Of a DNA stretch of 64,000 nucleotides, positions 10,920-20,048 are shown one piece after another. The stretch comes from Bathymodiolus brooksi (taxonomy: Eukaryota; Mollusca; Bivalvia; Mytilida; Modiolidae). The position numbers and the translations under genes are program-made. How positions within the stretch are numbered: the first letter of the stretch is position 1; the number at the start of each line of letters is the position of its first letter. The DNA lies in assembly GCA_963680875.1 (NCBI GenBank), contig OY804575.1:28548494-28612493 (forward strand), in the 5' to 3' direction. A model generated the notes under the pieces. That model did no database searches and had not been told where the DNA came from. It saw nothing but the letters and a program-made list of their open reading frames with translations.

Positions 10920-11147
10920 ACATCGGATGTTTTTTCTTGATCAATTTTTCAAGGTTTCCAGCTGTCAATATCTCATACTGCTTCAGCAGGGTTCTTTCTT
11001 TGCCAGAAGGTTTAGTTGTATCTTTTGCCTGCTTAACACCTCCTATTAAAGTTTCTATCCTCTCCTCAGGGTATTGTTTGCAAAGGAATTTTTCGTCGAT
11101 ATATCAAGAATTTCATTGTAAAATCTGTCTTGGGTATCCACTTGCAT
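10920..11147 (-). pseudogene. KRBA2-like integrase-type protein, N-terminal exon (frameshifted)
   Basis: From an ATG at 11147 the minus strand reads QVDTQDRFYNEILDISTK and then goes out of frame at a five-base A run (11089-11093). In the next frame it continues ERIETLIGGVKQAKDTTK and KQYEILTAGNLEKLIKKK. That last stretch resembles the N-terminal region of KRBA2-like proteins ('LLKKYDV..GGVKKLI'). The segment ends ATGT|GTGAGT, a strong donor in phase 1. The frameshift and the missing integrase core mark a broken gene or a deletion derivative of the parent element. Confidence 0.45.
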
Positions 11148-11511
11148 CTTAACTCTTTACTACTATGAAAGTAAATATATTGCCTTCTGAGTAGAAACTC
11201 CCAATTATTATTCACCAGGTGAGAATACTGAATAATATTCATTGACTACAGGTGTTTTAAAAGTATTAAGTAATTATATTATATAAAAACTGCTCAACTT
11301 ATCATTAACTGTATCAAAAAGATAAAAAAAAAAAGAGCAAAAACTAAAACAAAAATATAAAATTGATGATAATAAGACCCCAGGTTAATGAAATGTTGTG
11401 ATAATGGAAGCGTATCTTTTGTTCTTTATTTTCAAATATTGTACAAGTTTATTTTCAAATATTGTACAAGTTAAAGTAATTTTTAAGTAATATTTTGTAC
11501 ATGTTATAACA

Positions 11512-11770
11512 CTATGATCATGGAAAAAAGGAATATAACAATGCAGATCAAAGAGATGGCTAACTTCATCATGCATGTACTTGTAGAATTTGTTTTCTCA
11601 GATAGCTACATGTATTTTGATTTAAACTTGAATGCAATAATTATAAAACTGCATGATGAAGCCATCTATAAATATTTTGATTTGAGTGATATATTTATTC
11701 TCTCATGCTTTAAGTATTTATACAGTATATGTATTTAATTTCGAAAATGTAGTTATTTCACATGTATAAC
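11512..11770. other. AT-rich stretch, nothing recognised
   Basis: The open frame here shows no family features or splice context. Confidence 0.4.
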
Positions 11771-12045
11771 TATAGAAATAAGTTTATTAACCAAATCAGG
11801 GCCCCAGGAGGGCATATACAAATAACAATTATGATTGATACACAACAACAATACATCAAACTAAATATTCGCGATGAAATATCAATAATTGTGGTGCAGG
11901 CACACTCGGGCAGGAAAAGAGATATATGCACATAAACGTACATACACTTACTCACATATATGTGAGGGGGGGGGGGGGGGGGGGGGATGAGAGAGAACAT
12001 ATACATATATCAGGTGATTCATCACCAATCTGCAAGAGACGAATA
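11771..12045 (-). repeat. Old host repeat, uninterrupted copy (empty site)
   Basis: This copy is inverted relative to 2309-8622 and contains the three segments directly joined: 8456-8622-like (11771-11925), 6755-6795-like (11926-11962), then a poly-G run and the 2410-2500-like block. It lacks elements A and B and so acts as the unoccupied target for both. Confidence 0.7.
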
Positions 12046-12060
12046 CATGTATGTGTGCGA

Positions 12061-12405
12061 ATGTGTTATAGTCCTATTTGCACCGGCCCTTGGTTTCCTC
12101 TGCATTTGTACAACTACCGTACAGTACTTGTCCATGTGCTTAGGACACAGGGAGGACTTGATCACTACACTACATGTAAATTAATCATTGATGTCTGATG
12201 TGGCCAACAATGTCATAGTCGACAGCACTTAATTATTATTAGTATAAGTATTTAGTTTATTTTATGGGCAGTTTTGTTCATTGTAACGTATAATATTTAT
12301 ATTTTTAATTTTTCAATCAGTGTTATTGTTTATGAATCACTGTAATGAATTTGCCCCTTGTGGGCCCTCTATTGGACAATAAAATTCTTATTCTTATTCT
12401 TATAC
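12061..12405 (+). repeat. LINE 3' end with microsatellite tail
   Basis: The stretch ends TGGGCCCTCTATTGGACAATAAAATTC followed by repeated TTATTC units. That is the usual look of a non-LTR retrotransposon 3' terminus with a short tandem tail. No coding part is retained. Confidence 0.6.
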
Positions 12406-12770
12406 ATGTATATATATTGAAACGACAATGCATGGGAGATACAGCCGCTCAGATGAGTGTCAAATTCTGTTACTCCTCTATTGATATTAACATGTAGTGG
12501 TCTACATGTAAGACAAAACAGCAGTATATATACCTTAGTACTACATACAGTAACTACAAACTTTGTGATTTAATTGAGAAAGTGATGTACAGTATTAAAC
12601 AAGGGAGGTACAATCAAAGTATATATCTTAAATAGAGAATTCTTTTAACATATAACATAAGTTTGCCTTAAAACACTGGTACCTCTTTTGAGACATCATC
12701 TATTTTTTTTTAGATGTCATATTATTTTAGAATTTCTGTTATCAAGTACTATACTGTTATTTTGTTACAG
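12406..12770. other. Gene-less stretch / putative intron
   Basis: AT-rich with nothing recognised, ending in a pyrimidine-rich stretch and TTGTTACAG at 12762-12770, a possible splice acceptor. Confidence 0.4.
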
Positions 12771-12859
12771 CTGATGGATTCCAGAATGGCTGTCAGGAAC
12801 CTGGTAGCAAATACAACATGAACTGGATGTTGGCTTTTACAGATCAAATTCCAATATAG
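12771..12859 (+). CDS. Possible terminal exon of an unidentified gene
   Basis: After a good acceptor (TTTTGTTACAG|) a phase-2 frame encodes 29 residues, including DGFQNGCQEPGSKYN and WMLAFTDQIPI, and ends at TAG. The composition (paired Cys/Pro/Gly, Trp) looks protein-like rather than random. AATAAA-type signals occur downstream near 13197 and 13382. I do not recognise the family. No upstream exon on this strand was identified in the window, so it may be a chance frame. Confidence 0.28.
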
Positions 12860-13669
12860 GAGGACCGTTGCTATGACTAATTTTTACGCTATTTAAGCTT
12901 TCAGTTCAAGTCATCAAGACTTCATCCTAAATTTTATGTTGTCGATTTTTTTTTGGGGGGGGGGGGTTGGAGGGGGGAAGAAGGGGTGAAAGGATTTATT
13001 TTAGCTGAAAATAGACAACTTTTCATGTGACATGAGTAATTAGTTCAATTTTTATAAATTTAACAGGAATTTATTCATCGGAATACGTTAGCTGAGATCT
13101 GGAAGGGAGGTTTTTTTTTAATTTAAAATTAATTTATTGAGACATTACATGATTTTGGAGGAAGTTTTCTTGTACAAAGACTTTAACTAAATCAATAAAA
13201 AAAAATGAGGTTATTTGATTATCATTTTGTTTTAAAAACCTTTTCTTTTATTAAATATTAAAAACAGGGATTTTATGTGTATTAATAATTTTACATTGTT
13301 TATGACATCACATACATGTACATGTAGTAGATATAACCATATGCAACTTATTTGAAGATATTTTCATAGTTCAAAGATGTACAATAAAAGACTGTTATTA
13401 TGAATTAAGACTCAGATTTTCTAATAAAAAAGTGATTTTGAAATTTTGCCTATGTTTCTTATATTTTATTGACATATATCAGTATCAGCTGAGAGTAAGA
13501 GTATATAAAAGAAAATAAATTATCAAGCAATTGACAACAGAGTTGATGAACTAAATTAAAAAGAATGACTTTGCAATCTATAAATAACTACCATCCAGTT
13601 TGGTGACCAACATCATACTTACTGAATATTGATTGAATGAATTACATGTATTTTCTGATTTATTTGGTT
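12860..13669. other. Gene-less stretch
   Basis: AT-rich. A poly-T/poly-G block (12947-12990) and scattered AATAAA hexamers are the only features noted. Confidence 0.4.
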
Positions 13670-13815
13670 TGTTTGTTTGATTGTGTTTAACGCCACTTTC
13701 AACAATGTTTCAGTTATATTGTGGTGGTCAGTTTTATTGGTGAAAACCACCGACCTGTTGCAAATCACTGACAAACTTTATCACAAAACGTTGTACACCT
13801 CGCCCTGATTGAGAT
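13670..13815 (-). repeat. SINE-like repeat (copy 2, partial)
   Basis: Minus strand: GGTGTACAACGTTTTGTGATAAAGTTTGTCAGTG.., CGGTGGTTTTCACC.., CTGAAACATTGTTGAAAGTGGCGTTAAACAC. It lacks the tRNA-like head. Confidence 0.7.
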
Positions 13816-13974
13816 ATATTATGTAGGATTATTTTTTAAGTTATGTCTTGTCTGGCTGCTGCAAAATATAGCAAAAAAGTATTCCACATATTCTGGTTGA
13901 AAATTATATACATTTTTTTTCCATTTTCAAAAAGTCGTAATACATTGTTGTACTAATAGGTAGAATGAAGAGTT

Positions 13975-14195
13975 AGGGTTATGGTGTTTAATGCCACAGT
14001 CAACAACATTTCAGCTATATCATGGTGGGTGATCAGTTTTATTGTTGGAGGAAAATGGAGAAAAACACTGACAAACTTTATCACATAATGTTGTATCAAG
14101 TACACCTCCCCACGAGCAGGATTCGAAATCACAACTTTAGTGGTGATAGAAACTGATTGCACAAGTAGTTGTAAATCCAACTAGCATACCAACAC
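13975..14195 (-). repeat. SINE-like repeat (copy 3, with head)
   Basis: Minus strand: TTGGATTTACAACTACTTGTGC.., GTGATTTCGAATCCTGCTCG.. (B-box-like), GGTGTACTTGATACAAC.., GATAAAGTTTGTCAGTG.., GTTGTTGACTGTGGCATTAAACACC. It is closely related to the copy at 48664-48905, including the head region. Confidence 0.7.
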
Positions 14196-14465
14196 GAAAT
14201 AATGGCCCTAGGTAGAATGAACCATATATACAGGATCTGCCTTAAGCCAATTGGGCCCCACTGAAGTTGCATACTCTCAGCTGTTCAAGTACACACAAAC
14301 AAAAAACACTAGGTTTTACAGAGAACAGCAATGATTATTGTTATGTTATGGGGTCCACACCTCCTAAGGCGACCCTGCATATATATTTGTGATAAGAGTA
14401 AAATGAATATCCAACTTGACTAATATCTTCTATGATTTTTCGTCTGTTACCCCTGTATACTTGTC

Positions 14466-14725
14466 CAGCTTTGATTTGATTTGATTTTTGGTGTTTTAAC
14501 TCCACTTTCAACCACAGGGGCTAGGTGCGTCCGAAAAAAAAAATTATTATATAGTTTGTTTGTTTTGTTTTTTTTTCGGACGCACCTAGCCCCTGTGCTT
14601 TCAACAATATTTCAGCTATATCATGGCGACCAGTTTTAGTGGTGAAGGAAGCCGGAGAGAACCACCGACCACGGGCAATCAACTGGTAAACTTTATTACT
14701 TGCGGCTGCGAGTCGACTGCACCCT
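14466..14725 (-). repeat. SINE-like repeat (copy 4, interrupted)
   Basis: Same family on the minus strand, split at CTTTCAAC by the hAT MITE at 14513-14597. On the plus strand it runs TTAACTCCACTTTCAAC, then after the MITE AATATTTCAGCTATATCATGG..GGGCAATCAACTGGTAAAC. Confidence 0.75.
14513..14597. mobile_element. 85-bp hAT MITE inside a SINE
   Basis: Termini CACAGGGGCTAGGTGCGTCC and its complement, near-palindromic, flanked by a perfect 8-bp duplication CTTTCAAC (14505-14512 and 14598-14605). The duplicated bases are SINE sequence, so the insertion is unambiguous. It shares termini with the element at 190-1012. Confidence 0.92.
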
Positions 14726-14730
14726 TTTTA

Positions 14731-15388
14731 GCTCACCTTGCCAAAGGCAATGTTTGCTTTTGCCATCACTTGGCGTCCATCGTATGTTAACTTTTCACAT
14801 TTTAATCTTCTCCTCTGAAACCCCTCAGCCAAATGAAGTAAATCTTGGTAGGAAGCATCTATGGCAGGTCCTCTATAAATATTGCTCATTTCGTCCCGAT
14901 CCATTAACAAACATGTTCGCCATAGGCAATTCTTGTTTCTGATTGATTGATTTCTAAACAAATTTCTCCTCTGAAACCGCTTTGCCAAATGAATCAAAAT
15001 TTGGTAGGAAGTATCCTTGGAAGGTCCTCTATAAAGTTGCTCATTTATTTCCGATCCGTTAACAAACATGACCGCCACAGGCAATTCTTGTTTCTGATTG
15101 GTTGATTCCTAAAAAAAATATCTCCTCTGAAAGCGCTTGCCCAAATGAATCGAAACTTGGTAAGAAGCATCATTGGAAGGTCCTCTATCCAGAATGCTAA
15201 TTTAGTTCCGATCCGTTAACAAACACAGGCAATTCTTGTTTCTGATTGGTTGATTTATAAAACTCTTTTTCTCTGTAACTGCTTAGCCAAATGAACCGAA
15301 ACTTGGTGGGAAGCACCTATGGAAGGTTCTGTATTAAGTTTCCTCAAAGCAGAATGAAAGGTGAGCGACACAGGCTCAGCCCCCATTA
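14731..15388 (+). repeat. Bivalve dispersed repeat (copy 1, short)
   Basis: It begins GCTCACCTTGCCAAAGGCAA..CCATCACTTGGCGTCC and ends AAAGGTGAGCGACACAGGCTC. Internally there are four related blocks of about 130-160 bp, most with TCTCCTCTGAAA..CCAAATGAA..AAACTTGG and a 'TTCTGATTGGTTGATT' joint. The same family lies at 30050-31617, 33079-35080 and 48247-48545. Confidence 0.75.
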
Positions 15389-15667
15389 GTATACATATAA
15401 ATGATTCTTGATATATAGGAATACAAAGAAAGTATACTACAGGTTAAAAGTTTTGCATCTGGAAAATCTTCTTTTCATTTTAAATCAGGATCCTCCCAAC
15501 AGGAATAACAACTCTTTTTAATATTTTCATGTAAGTAACTGTATGCAACATTAGTGTCTGGTACAGAAGCTAGATTACAAATTAAAAAAATACCACCTTT
15601 GGCTTGGAACATAGTTATTTTAATTTAATGCTTTATTTATTTCAAGAGGATTGAAATCAGCCTGAAG

Positions 15668-16155
15668 CACACCCTACAACCGGCTATCTGGACAACAGAT
15701 GCTATCGGGAACTCAGATCATATCTACGTCACACGGAATGACAGGTAGGAATTTCTTTGGCGTTTTTCTTCCATCTTATCTACTTTTGGGATTTTAAATT
15801 TATGTCTGATTTGTTGCACTACAAATGAGAAATTTGCATACCAAATATGACAGTATAGGTTTTAATATTAGTAAGTTTTCAATCAATGAAGATAGAATTT
15901 GACATTTTCAACAGAGAATTCTTCAGAACATTAACGTTTTCTCTAAAATTTCAAAAGAAAGCACAAGTTTCTATCATATACATGAAAAATATAGTGTTTC
16001 TTCTACCTTCCTGTACAACGGGAACTCGAAGTGTTATGTAGTAAGAATATTATACGCAATTTCAATCCAGTGGTCAAAATGTTTTGGCTATCGGGGACAG
16101 CAGATTGGGCTATCACGAACATCAGATCAGTGGAATTAAATGGCAATCGGGAACA
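15668..16155 (+). repeat. Left inverted arm of element E
   Basis: It matches the reverse complement of 19555-20043 at high identity with few indels. It contains repeated motifs CTATCTGGACAACAGATG, CTATCGGGAACTCAGATC, CTATCGGGGACAGCAGATT, CTATCACGAACATCAGATC and CAATCGGGAACAT. Confidence 0.85.
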
Positions 16156-16508
16156 TGAAAAAATTTAAAAGAAATTCCATTGTTAATTAACTTTGTTTCT
16201 CTCATTATTGTGCATTATTCATACCCCTCCTCCCTGACACTTGTAGAAAAATCATTTGTTTCCCGATTTGACACTAAAAAGTCACGTGAAATTTCTCACG
16301 ATATTTTAACCCTTCATTAAAACTTACTTGTTGGTGCATATAAGGTCGTTATTTACTGTTAAACTGTGACAGGTTTACATTAATTACCACCTCGAGTCCA
16401 TCCAAACAAAGTTAGAATCTATATTTATATTTTACTATATGTGTTACATGTTCAATATATAAAATGTAAAGGTTGTTTGTTTTTTTGTGGTTTTTTTTCT
16501 AAATGTAA

Positions 16509-16913
16509 ATGGAACGGTTTCGATGCTATTATTGTCAAGACTACACAGAAAATGAATGTTCTGCCATCATATCACACCTTGCTAAGGAACATGATACACT
16601 TTGTCTTAAGAATAGAGAATCAGAACTACACGAAGAAACAGGGCGCATTGGCTATAGAACAAAATGTTATGAAACCGTTATTCCTCAAGATGGAGAAATC
16701 TTTGTGACAGAAGACGAAAAAGTTGGCATATATCGTGGAGACAAAGCAAAAAAGAAGAAACTCAATACACCGGTCAAAAGTTTAAATGTTAGAAAACATC
16801 AGCTTCATCCTCCTTCGACTCGAGATGATTCCATGGATATTCCGCTATCAAGATTTAGTGAAGACAATGATGACGAACAGTTTTATGAAGAAGATAAAAC
16901 AGAAGAATCTTAA
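16509..16913 (+). CDS. Zinc-finger hypothetical protein (134 aa) carried by element E
   Basis: An intact 134-codon frame encodes MERFRCYYCQDYTENECSAI.., with a C2H2 finger formed by Cys6, Cys9, His23 and His28. A mixed charged region (GRIGYRTKCYETVIPQ..GEIFVTEDEKVGIYR) and a basic stretch (about residues 77-84, KAKKKKL) that could be a nuclear localisation signal follow. The C-terminus is acidic (EDNDDEQFYEEDKTEES). The family is not recognised; the N-terminal finger followed by such a segment recalls uncharacterised mollusc and cnidarian proteins, but I cannot name one. The start is the first ATG of the finger-containing frame, 353 bp inside the left arm. It converges on the zinc-finger gene at 18135. 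Function is unknown; DNA binding is an inference from the finger. Confidence 0.6.
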   Translation: MERFRCYYCQDYTENECSAIISHLAKEHDTLCLKNRESELHEETGRIGYRTKCYETVIPQDGEIFVTEDEKVGIYRGDKAKKKKLNTPVKSLNVRKHQLHPPSTRDDSMDIPLSRFSEDNDDEQFYEEDKTEES

Positions 16914-17109
16914 CTTATATTGTTCTATGAATACGGGCCCTGGTCTCGAGTTATCATATCATGTTGACCTGTTCATGAATAATTAATTATATAATATCGA
17001 AAATTAAATTCTAGCCTATTACAAGTGGAGAAAAGCAATATTAAAATTTAAAACAACAATTTTAGAGATCATCAATCTTTTATTTGATAACTTGGAAACA
17101 ACAATTAAC

Positions 17110-17405
17110 AAATAAACTTTAAAAACACTTCCAGTGTAAAGCATTTAAAGTAATAAGTTATTCTTGAGGTATCTAACAAATCACAAATAAAATAAAATAA
17201 ATATAAAAATACTGCTCTAGCAATCATGAGAACATTTTACAATTACAAGAATGCTTACTTTCCACTTAAAATGACAGCTTTCAAACACTTCCAGTGTAAA
17301 GCATTTAAAACAATAAGTTATTCTTGAGGTATCTTGCAAATCGCAAATAGAATCAAATAAATATAAAAGTACTGCTCCTGCTATCATGAGAACAATTTAC
17401 AACTA
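17110..17405 (+). repeat. Tandem duplication (~160 bp, 2 copies)
   Basis: CACTTCCAGTGTAAAGCATT occurs at 17126 and 17286, with the following sequence (GTTATTCTTGAGGTATC..CATGAGAAC) retained in both copies. It lies between the two genes of element E. Confidence 0.75.
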
Positions 17406-18134
17406 CTTTCTACTTAAAATGAAAACATCTACTAATACTTGAATTACCACTTGCTGTTGAAACTCAGATTTATTTGCTAATGCAAAGCAAGCCCTGAACA
17501 AATTAAGCCCTTTTCTACTTGTTTTGCAGATATGAACCTCGGTTTGTTATTTACACGAGGAAAAGGGACGCTACAAATTCATATTAAAACATCCTTGTAT
17601 CCATTATAAGGTACAAAAATAAACATTATTTTCTCTTCTAAGTGAATGTTGAATAGAAAGTGTACATTTCTTGAGAATTCTCTATGCTTAAACGAACACT
17701 GTGTAAAACCGGAAGTGTCCGACAATTTGTTTGTACCATAATACCGAGCAATTATTTGGAACTAATACAATATGAAAACCCGTACTCTGAAACAGAGTAA
17801 AGACACGAACCTCTACAATTGCTCATATAAAAATCTATGTGAAAAATTTATTTGGAGCACAATCAGCAGATACCATAACGGTTTTTACTATATTTCTAAG
17901 GTCAAATAACAAAATGCGTTGCCTGAAAGATGGTGGTTAGATATTTTATTATTCCACGCTGGAGTATGTATACTACTTAATATTGTAAAGACACCATGAT
18001 AGTTTAGCTAAATCCTCGGCTTTAATGCTCGAAATTAGGGTACAATCAAATTGTAGAAAACCTCCGTTTATACACTGAAACGGAAGTATAATTTTAATGG
18101 TTGAACAAATTAGTGTTTCAACTTCTTTTTGTGC

Positions 18135-18812
18135 TTAAAGAGAGAGCTGTAATACTTGTACACCTTTCCACAAGGACATATATTTTTTTTCTTCAAGTGT
18201 TGTGCTTCTGTGTGCCTTTGAAGTGCTTGTCTCAGTAAATGTTGTTTGACATTGGCAGCATATTAGTTTAACGCTTCCGTTACATACTTTTTCCTGTTCG
18301 TTTCTTCTATATCGGCCTGTAAACTTTTTGTGGCAGTGCTGACATTCATAAGGCTCTATTCTTGTATGTGTATTTAAATGATCTTGGTACTTTGACAAGC
18401 GAAAGAATTTTTTCCTGCATAGTTCAAAAGGGCATACATGAACTTGACTTCCGGCTGCATTTTTACCATTGTTATTATTTATTTCGTGTGCTTTCATGTG
18501 CTCGTTCATGTTTTGACACTTGTTGAAGGTTTTGCCGCAAAATGAACATAAAAGATTATAACTATGTTTGTCAATCTTGTGTTTATTAAGTTTTTCTTCA
18601 GAATCAAAATATTGGGTACAGCTTGGACAGAATAATTTAGTACCATCATGGATTTTTAAATGTCTCTTTAAGTTTTGTTGAGACTTGAACTTTTTCTGGC
18701 AAATGTCACATTGGTAGGAATCATATTTAGTTGTATGAACGGTTTCTTGCAAAGAAATATTTAGAAAAGATCCATCCAGTGGATTCTCAGTAGATAGATC
18801 AATAGACTCCAT
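18135..18812 (-). CDS. C2H2 zinc-finger protein (225 aa) carried by element E, 3' end probably frameshifted
   Basis: This is probably a nuclear DNA-binding protein. Clear C2H2 fingers lie at residues 35-55 (YQCDICQKKF.. RHLKIH), 62-83, 89-109 and 127-149 (C-x4-C spacing). A fifth at 157-177 lacks the first histidine. A sixth begins ICCQCQTTF and then loses its histidines. In the alternative frame from about 18225-18235 the missing half appears (ALQRHTEAQH), followed by another Cys/His block (ICPCGKVYKYYSSLFKHKK) that ends at TAA 18110-18112. A one-base deletion therefore probably truncates the real reading frame. Upstream, TTTCAG|ATAATATGG suggests a splice acceptor 5 bases before the start codon, so a 5' exon may exist. 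The family resembles generic poly-C2H2 factors. Its place inside a long-TIR element suggests a captured or transposon-encoded regulator. Confidence 0.7.
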   Translation of the reverse strand: MESIDLSTENPLDGSFLNISLQETVHTTKYDSYQCDICQKKFKSQQNLKRHLKIHDGTKLFCPSCTQYFDSEEKLNKHKIDKHSYNLLCSFCGKTFNKCQNMNEHMKAHEINNNNGKNAAGSQVHVCPFELCRKKFFRLSKYQDHLNTHTRIEPYECQHCHKKFTGRYRRNEQEKVCNGSVKLICCQCQTTFTETSTSKAHRSTTLEEKKYMSLWKGVQVLQLSL

Positions 18813-19554
18813 ATTATCTGAAATTTATCAAAAATGAAATATTACAAAACTTCTAAATATCCTAATTCAATCAAATCTTTTTAAAAGAAGTAATTTTCAA
18901 GGTATTTCTCAGTTTATCCACCTCAAAGACATGTCCAAAGTCAATGACAATGGAAATTAATACAAGCAACAGCTAATACTATCAGGGATTCACATTCAGC
19001 CAGGATTTTGAGACCATTAGTCACTTTTGCGGATCAGATTTCTTTTTAAATTATGAATAAACAAGAATATAATGAGCTTAATCTTATATTCAGTTACTTT
19101 GTCTTATTGGTTAGTAATGGAGAATGAAAAGCTACGAAAAACCTCCTAGGATGGGAACATACTCTGCAAATTAGCAACCAATTGATAAAGCATAACATTG
19201 CCATGATTTTGATCTAATACCACACAAATTGTAATACCCCCCCCCCCCCTTTCCTTTTGAAATATTACTGTGCGTGGGTCTAATACAAACACGCAGTTGC
19301 AAATGAAATAGACGTCGTTTTGAAATTTGTTGACTTGGGAATGAAAATACAAGATTTTATTTAAGAAAAACAAAACAAAGTAGCTATTATTTAAATCTTT
19401 TTCATGAAAGTAATTTAAGTCTCGCGATCAGTATATTCGCGAAACCGACGCGAGAAATAGAGCATCAGTATGTGGTTTACTGTGGTGGTCTACCGTAATG
19501 AGGACTAACTTCCTCTATTACAGGATAAACCAGAAATAAGAATTCATGTCACTA

Positions 19555-20043
19555 TTGTTCCCGATTGCCAAAATCTGCTGTCAGTGATAGTCAGTTTCAA
19601 AATAATCTGCTGTCCCCGATATCCAAAACATTTTGACCACTGGAATGAAATTGCGTATAATATTCTTACTACATAACACTTCGAGTTCCCGTTGTACAGG
19701 AAGGTAGAAGAAACACTATGTTTTTCATGTATATGATAGAAACTTATGCTTTCTTTTGAAATGTTAGAGAAAACGTTAATGTTCTGAAGAATTCTCTGTT
19801 GAAAATGTCAAATTCTATCTTCATTGATTGAAAACTTACTAAATATTAAAACCTATACTGTCATATTTGGTATGCAAATTTCTCATTTGTAGTGCAACAA
19901 ATCACACATAAATTTAAAACCCAAAAAGTAGATAAAATGGAAGAAAAACGCCAAAGAAATTCCTACCTGTCATTCCGTGTGACGTAGATATGATCTGAGT
20001 TCCGGATAGCATCTGATGTCCAGATAGCCGGTTGTAGGGTGTG
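19555..20043 (-). repeat. Right inverted arm of element E
   Basis: This is the inverted partner of 15668-16155. The GTGTGACGTAGATATGATCTG and TACTACATAACACTTCGAG stretches are shared with the left arm. It lies upstream of the minus-strand zinc-finger gene and may hold its promoter. Confidence 0.85.
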
Positions 20044-20048
20044 TGAAG

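Larger units (their letters stand above)
9613..11511 (-). mobile_element. Element K: Ginger/KRBA2-like DNA transposon remnant
   Basis: The left end (9613-9680) and the reverse complement of the right end (about 11437-11511) are similar over about 70 bp. Both start TGTTATAACATGTAC and continue through a shared CTTTAACTTGTACAATAT block. Two minus-strand exon-like segments of a KRBA2-type integrase protein lie inside, together with a SINE copy (10228-10430). TGT..ACA termini with an integrase-like protein recall Ginger elements. No clean target duplication was found, probably because the left end is duplicated into a palindrome cluster. Confidence 0.5.
15668..20043. mobile_element. Element E: 4.4-kb long-TIR cassette with two zinc-finger genes
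   Basis: The outermost 27 bases on both sides are identical (CACACCCTACAACCGGCTAT..), and inverted similarity extends about 490 bp inward (15668-16155 and 19555-20043). A perfect 5-bp duplication TGAAG flanks it (15663-15667 and 20044-20048). Inside are a plus-strand 134-residue gene (16509-16913), a local duplication (about 17110-17405) and a convergent minus-strand 225-residue C2H2 gene (18135-18812). CTATCNGG..CAGAT motifs recur at both ends of each arm. No recognisable DDE transposase is present. A CAC terminus with a 5-bp duplication is shared with Transib-type elements, but that is only a formal similarity. Confidence 0.8.
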
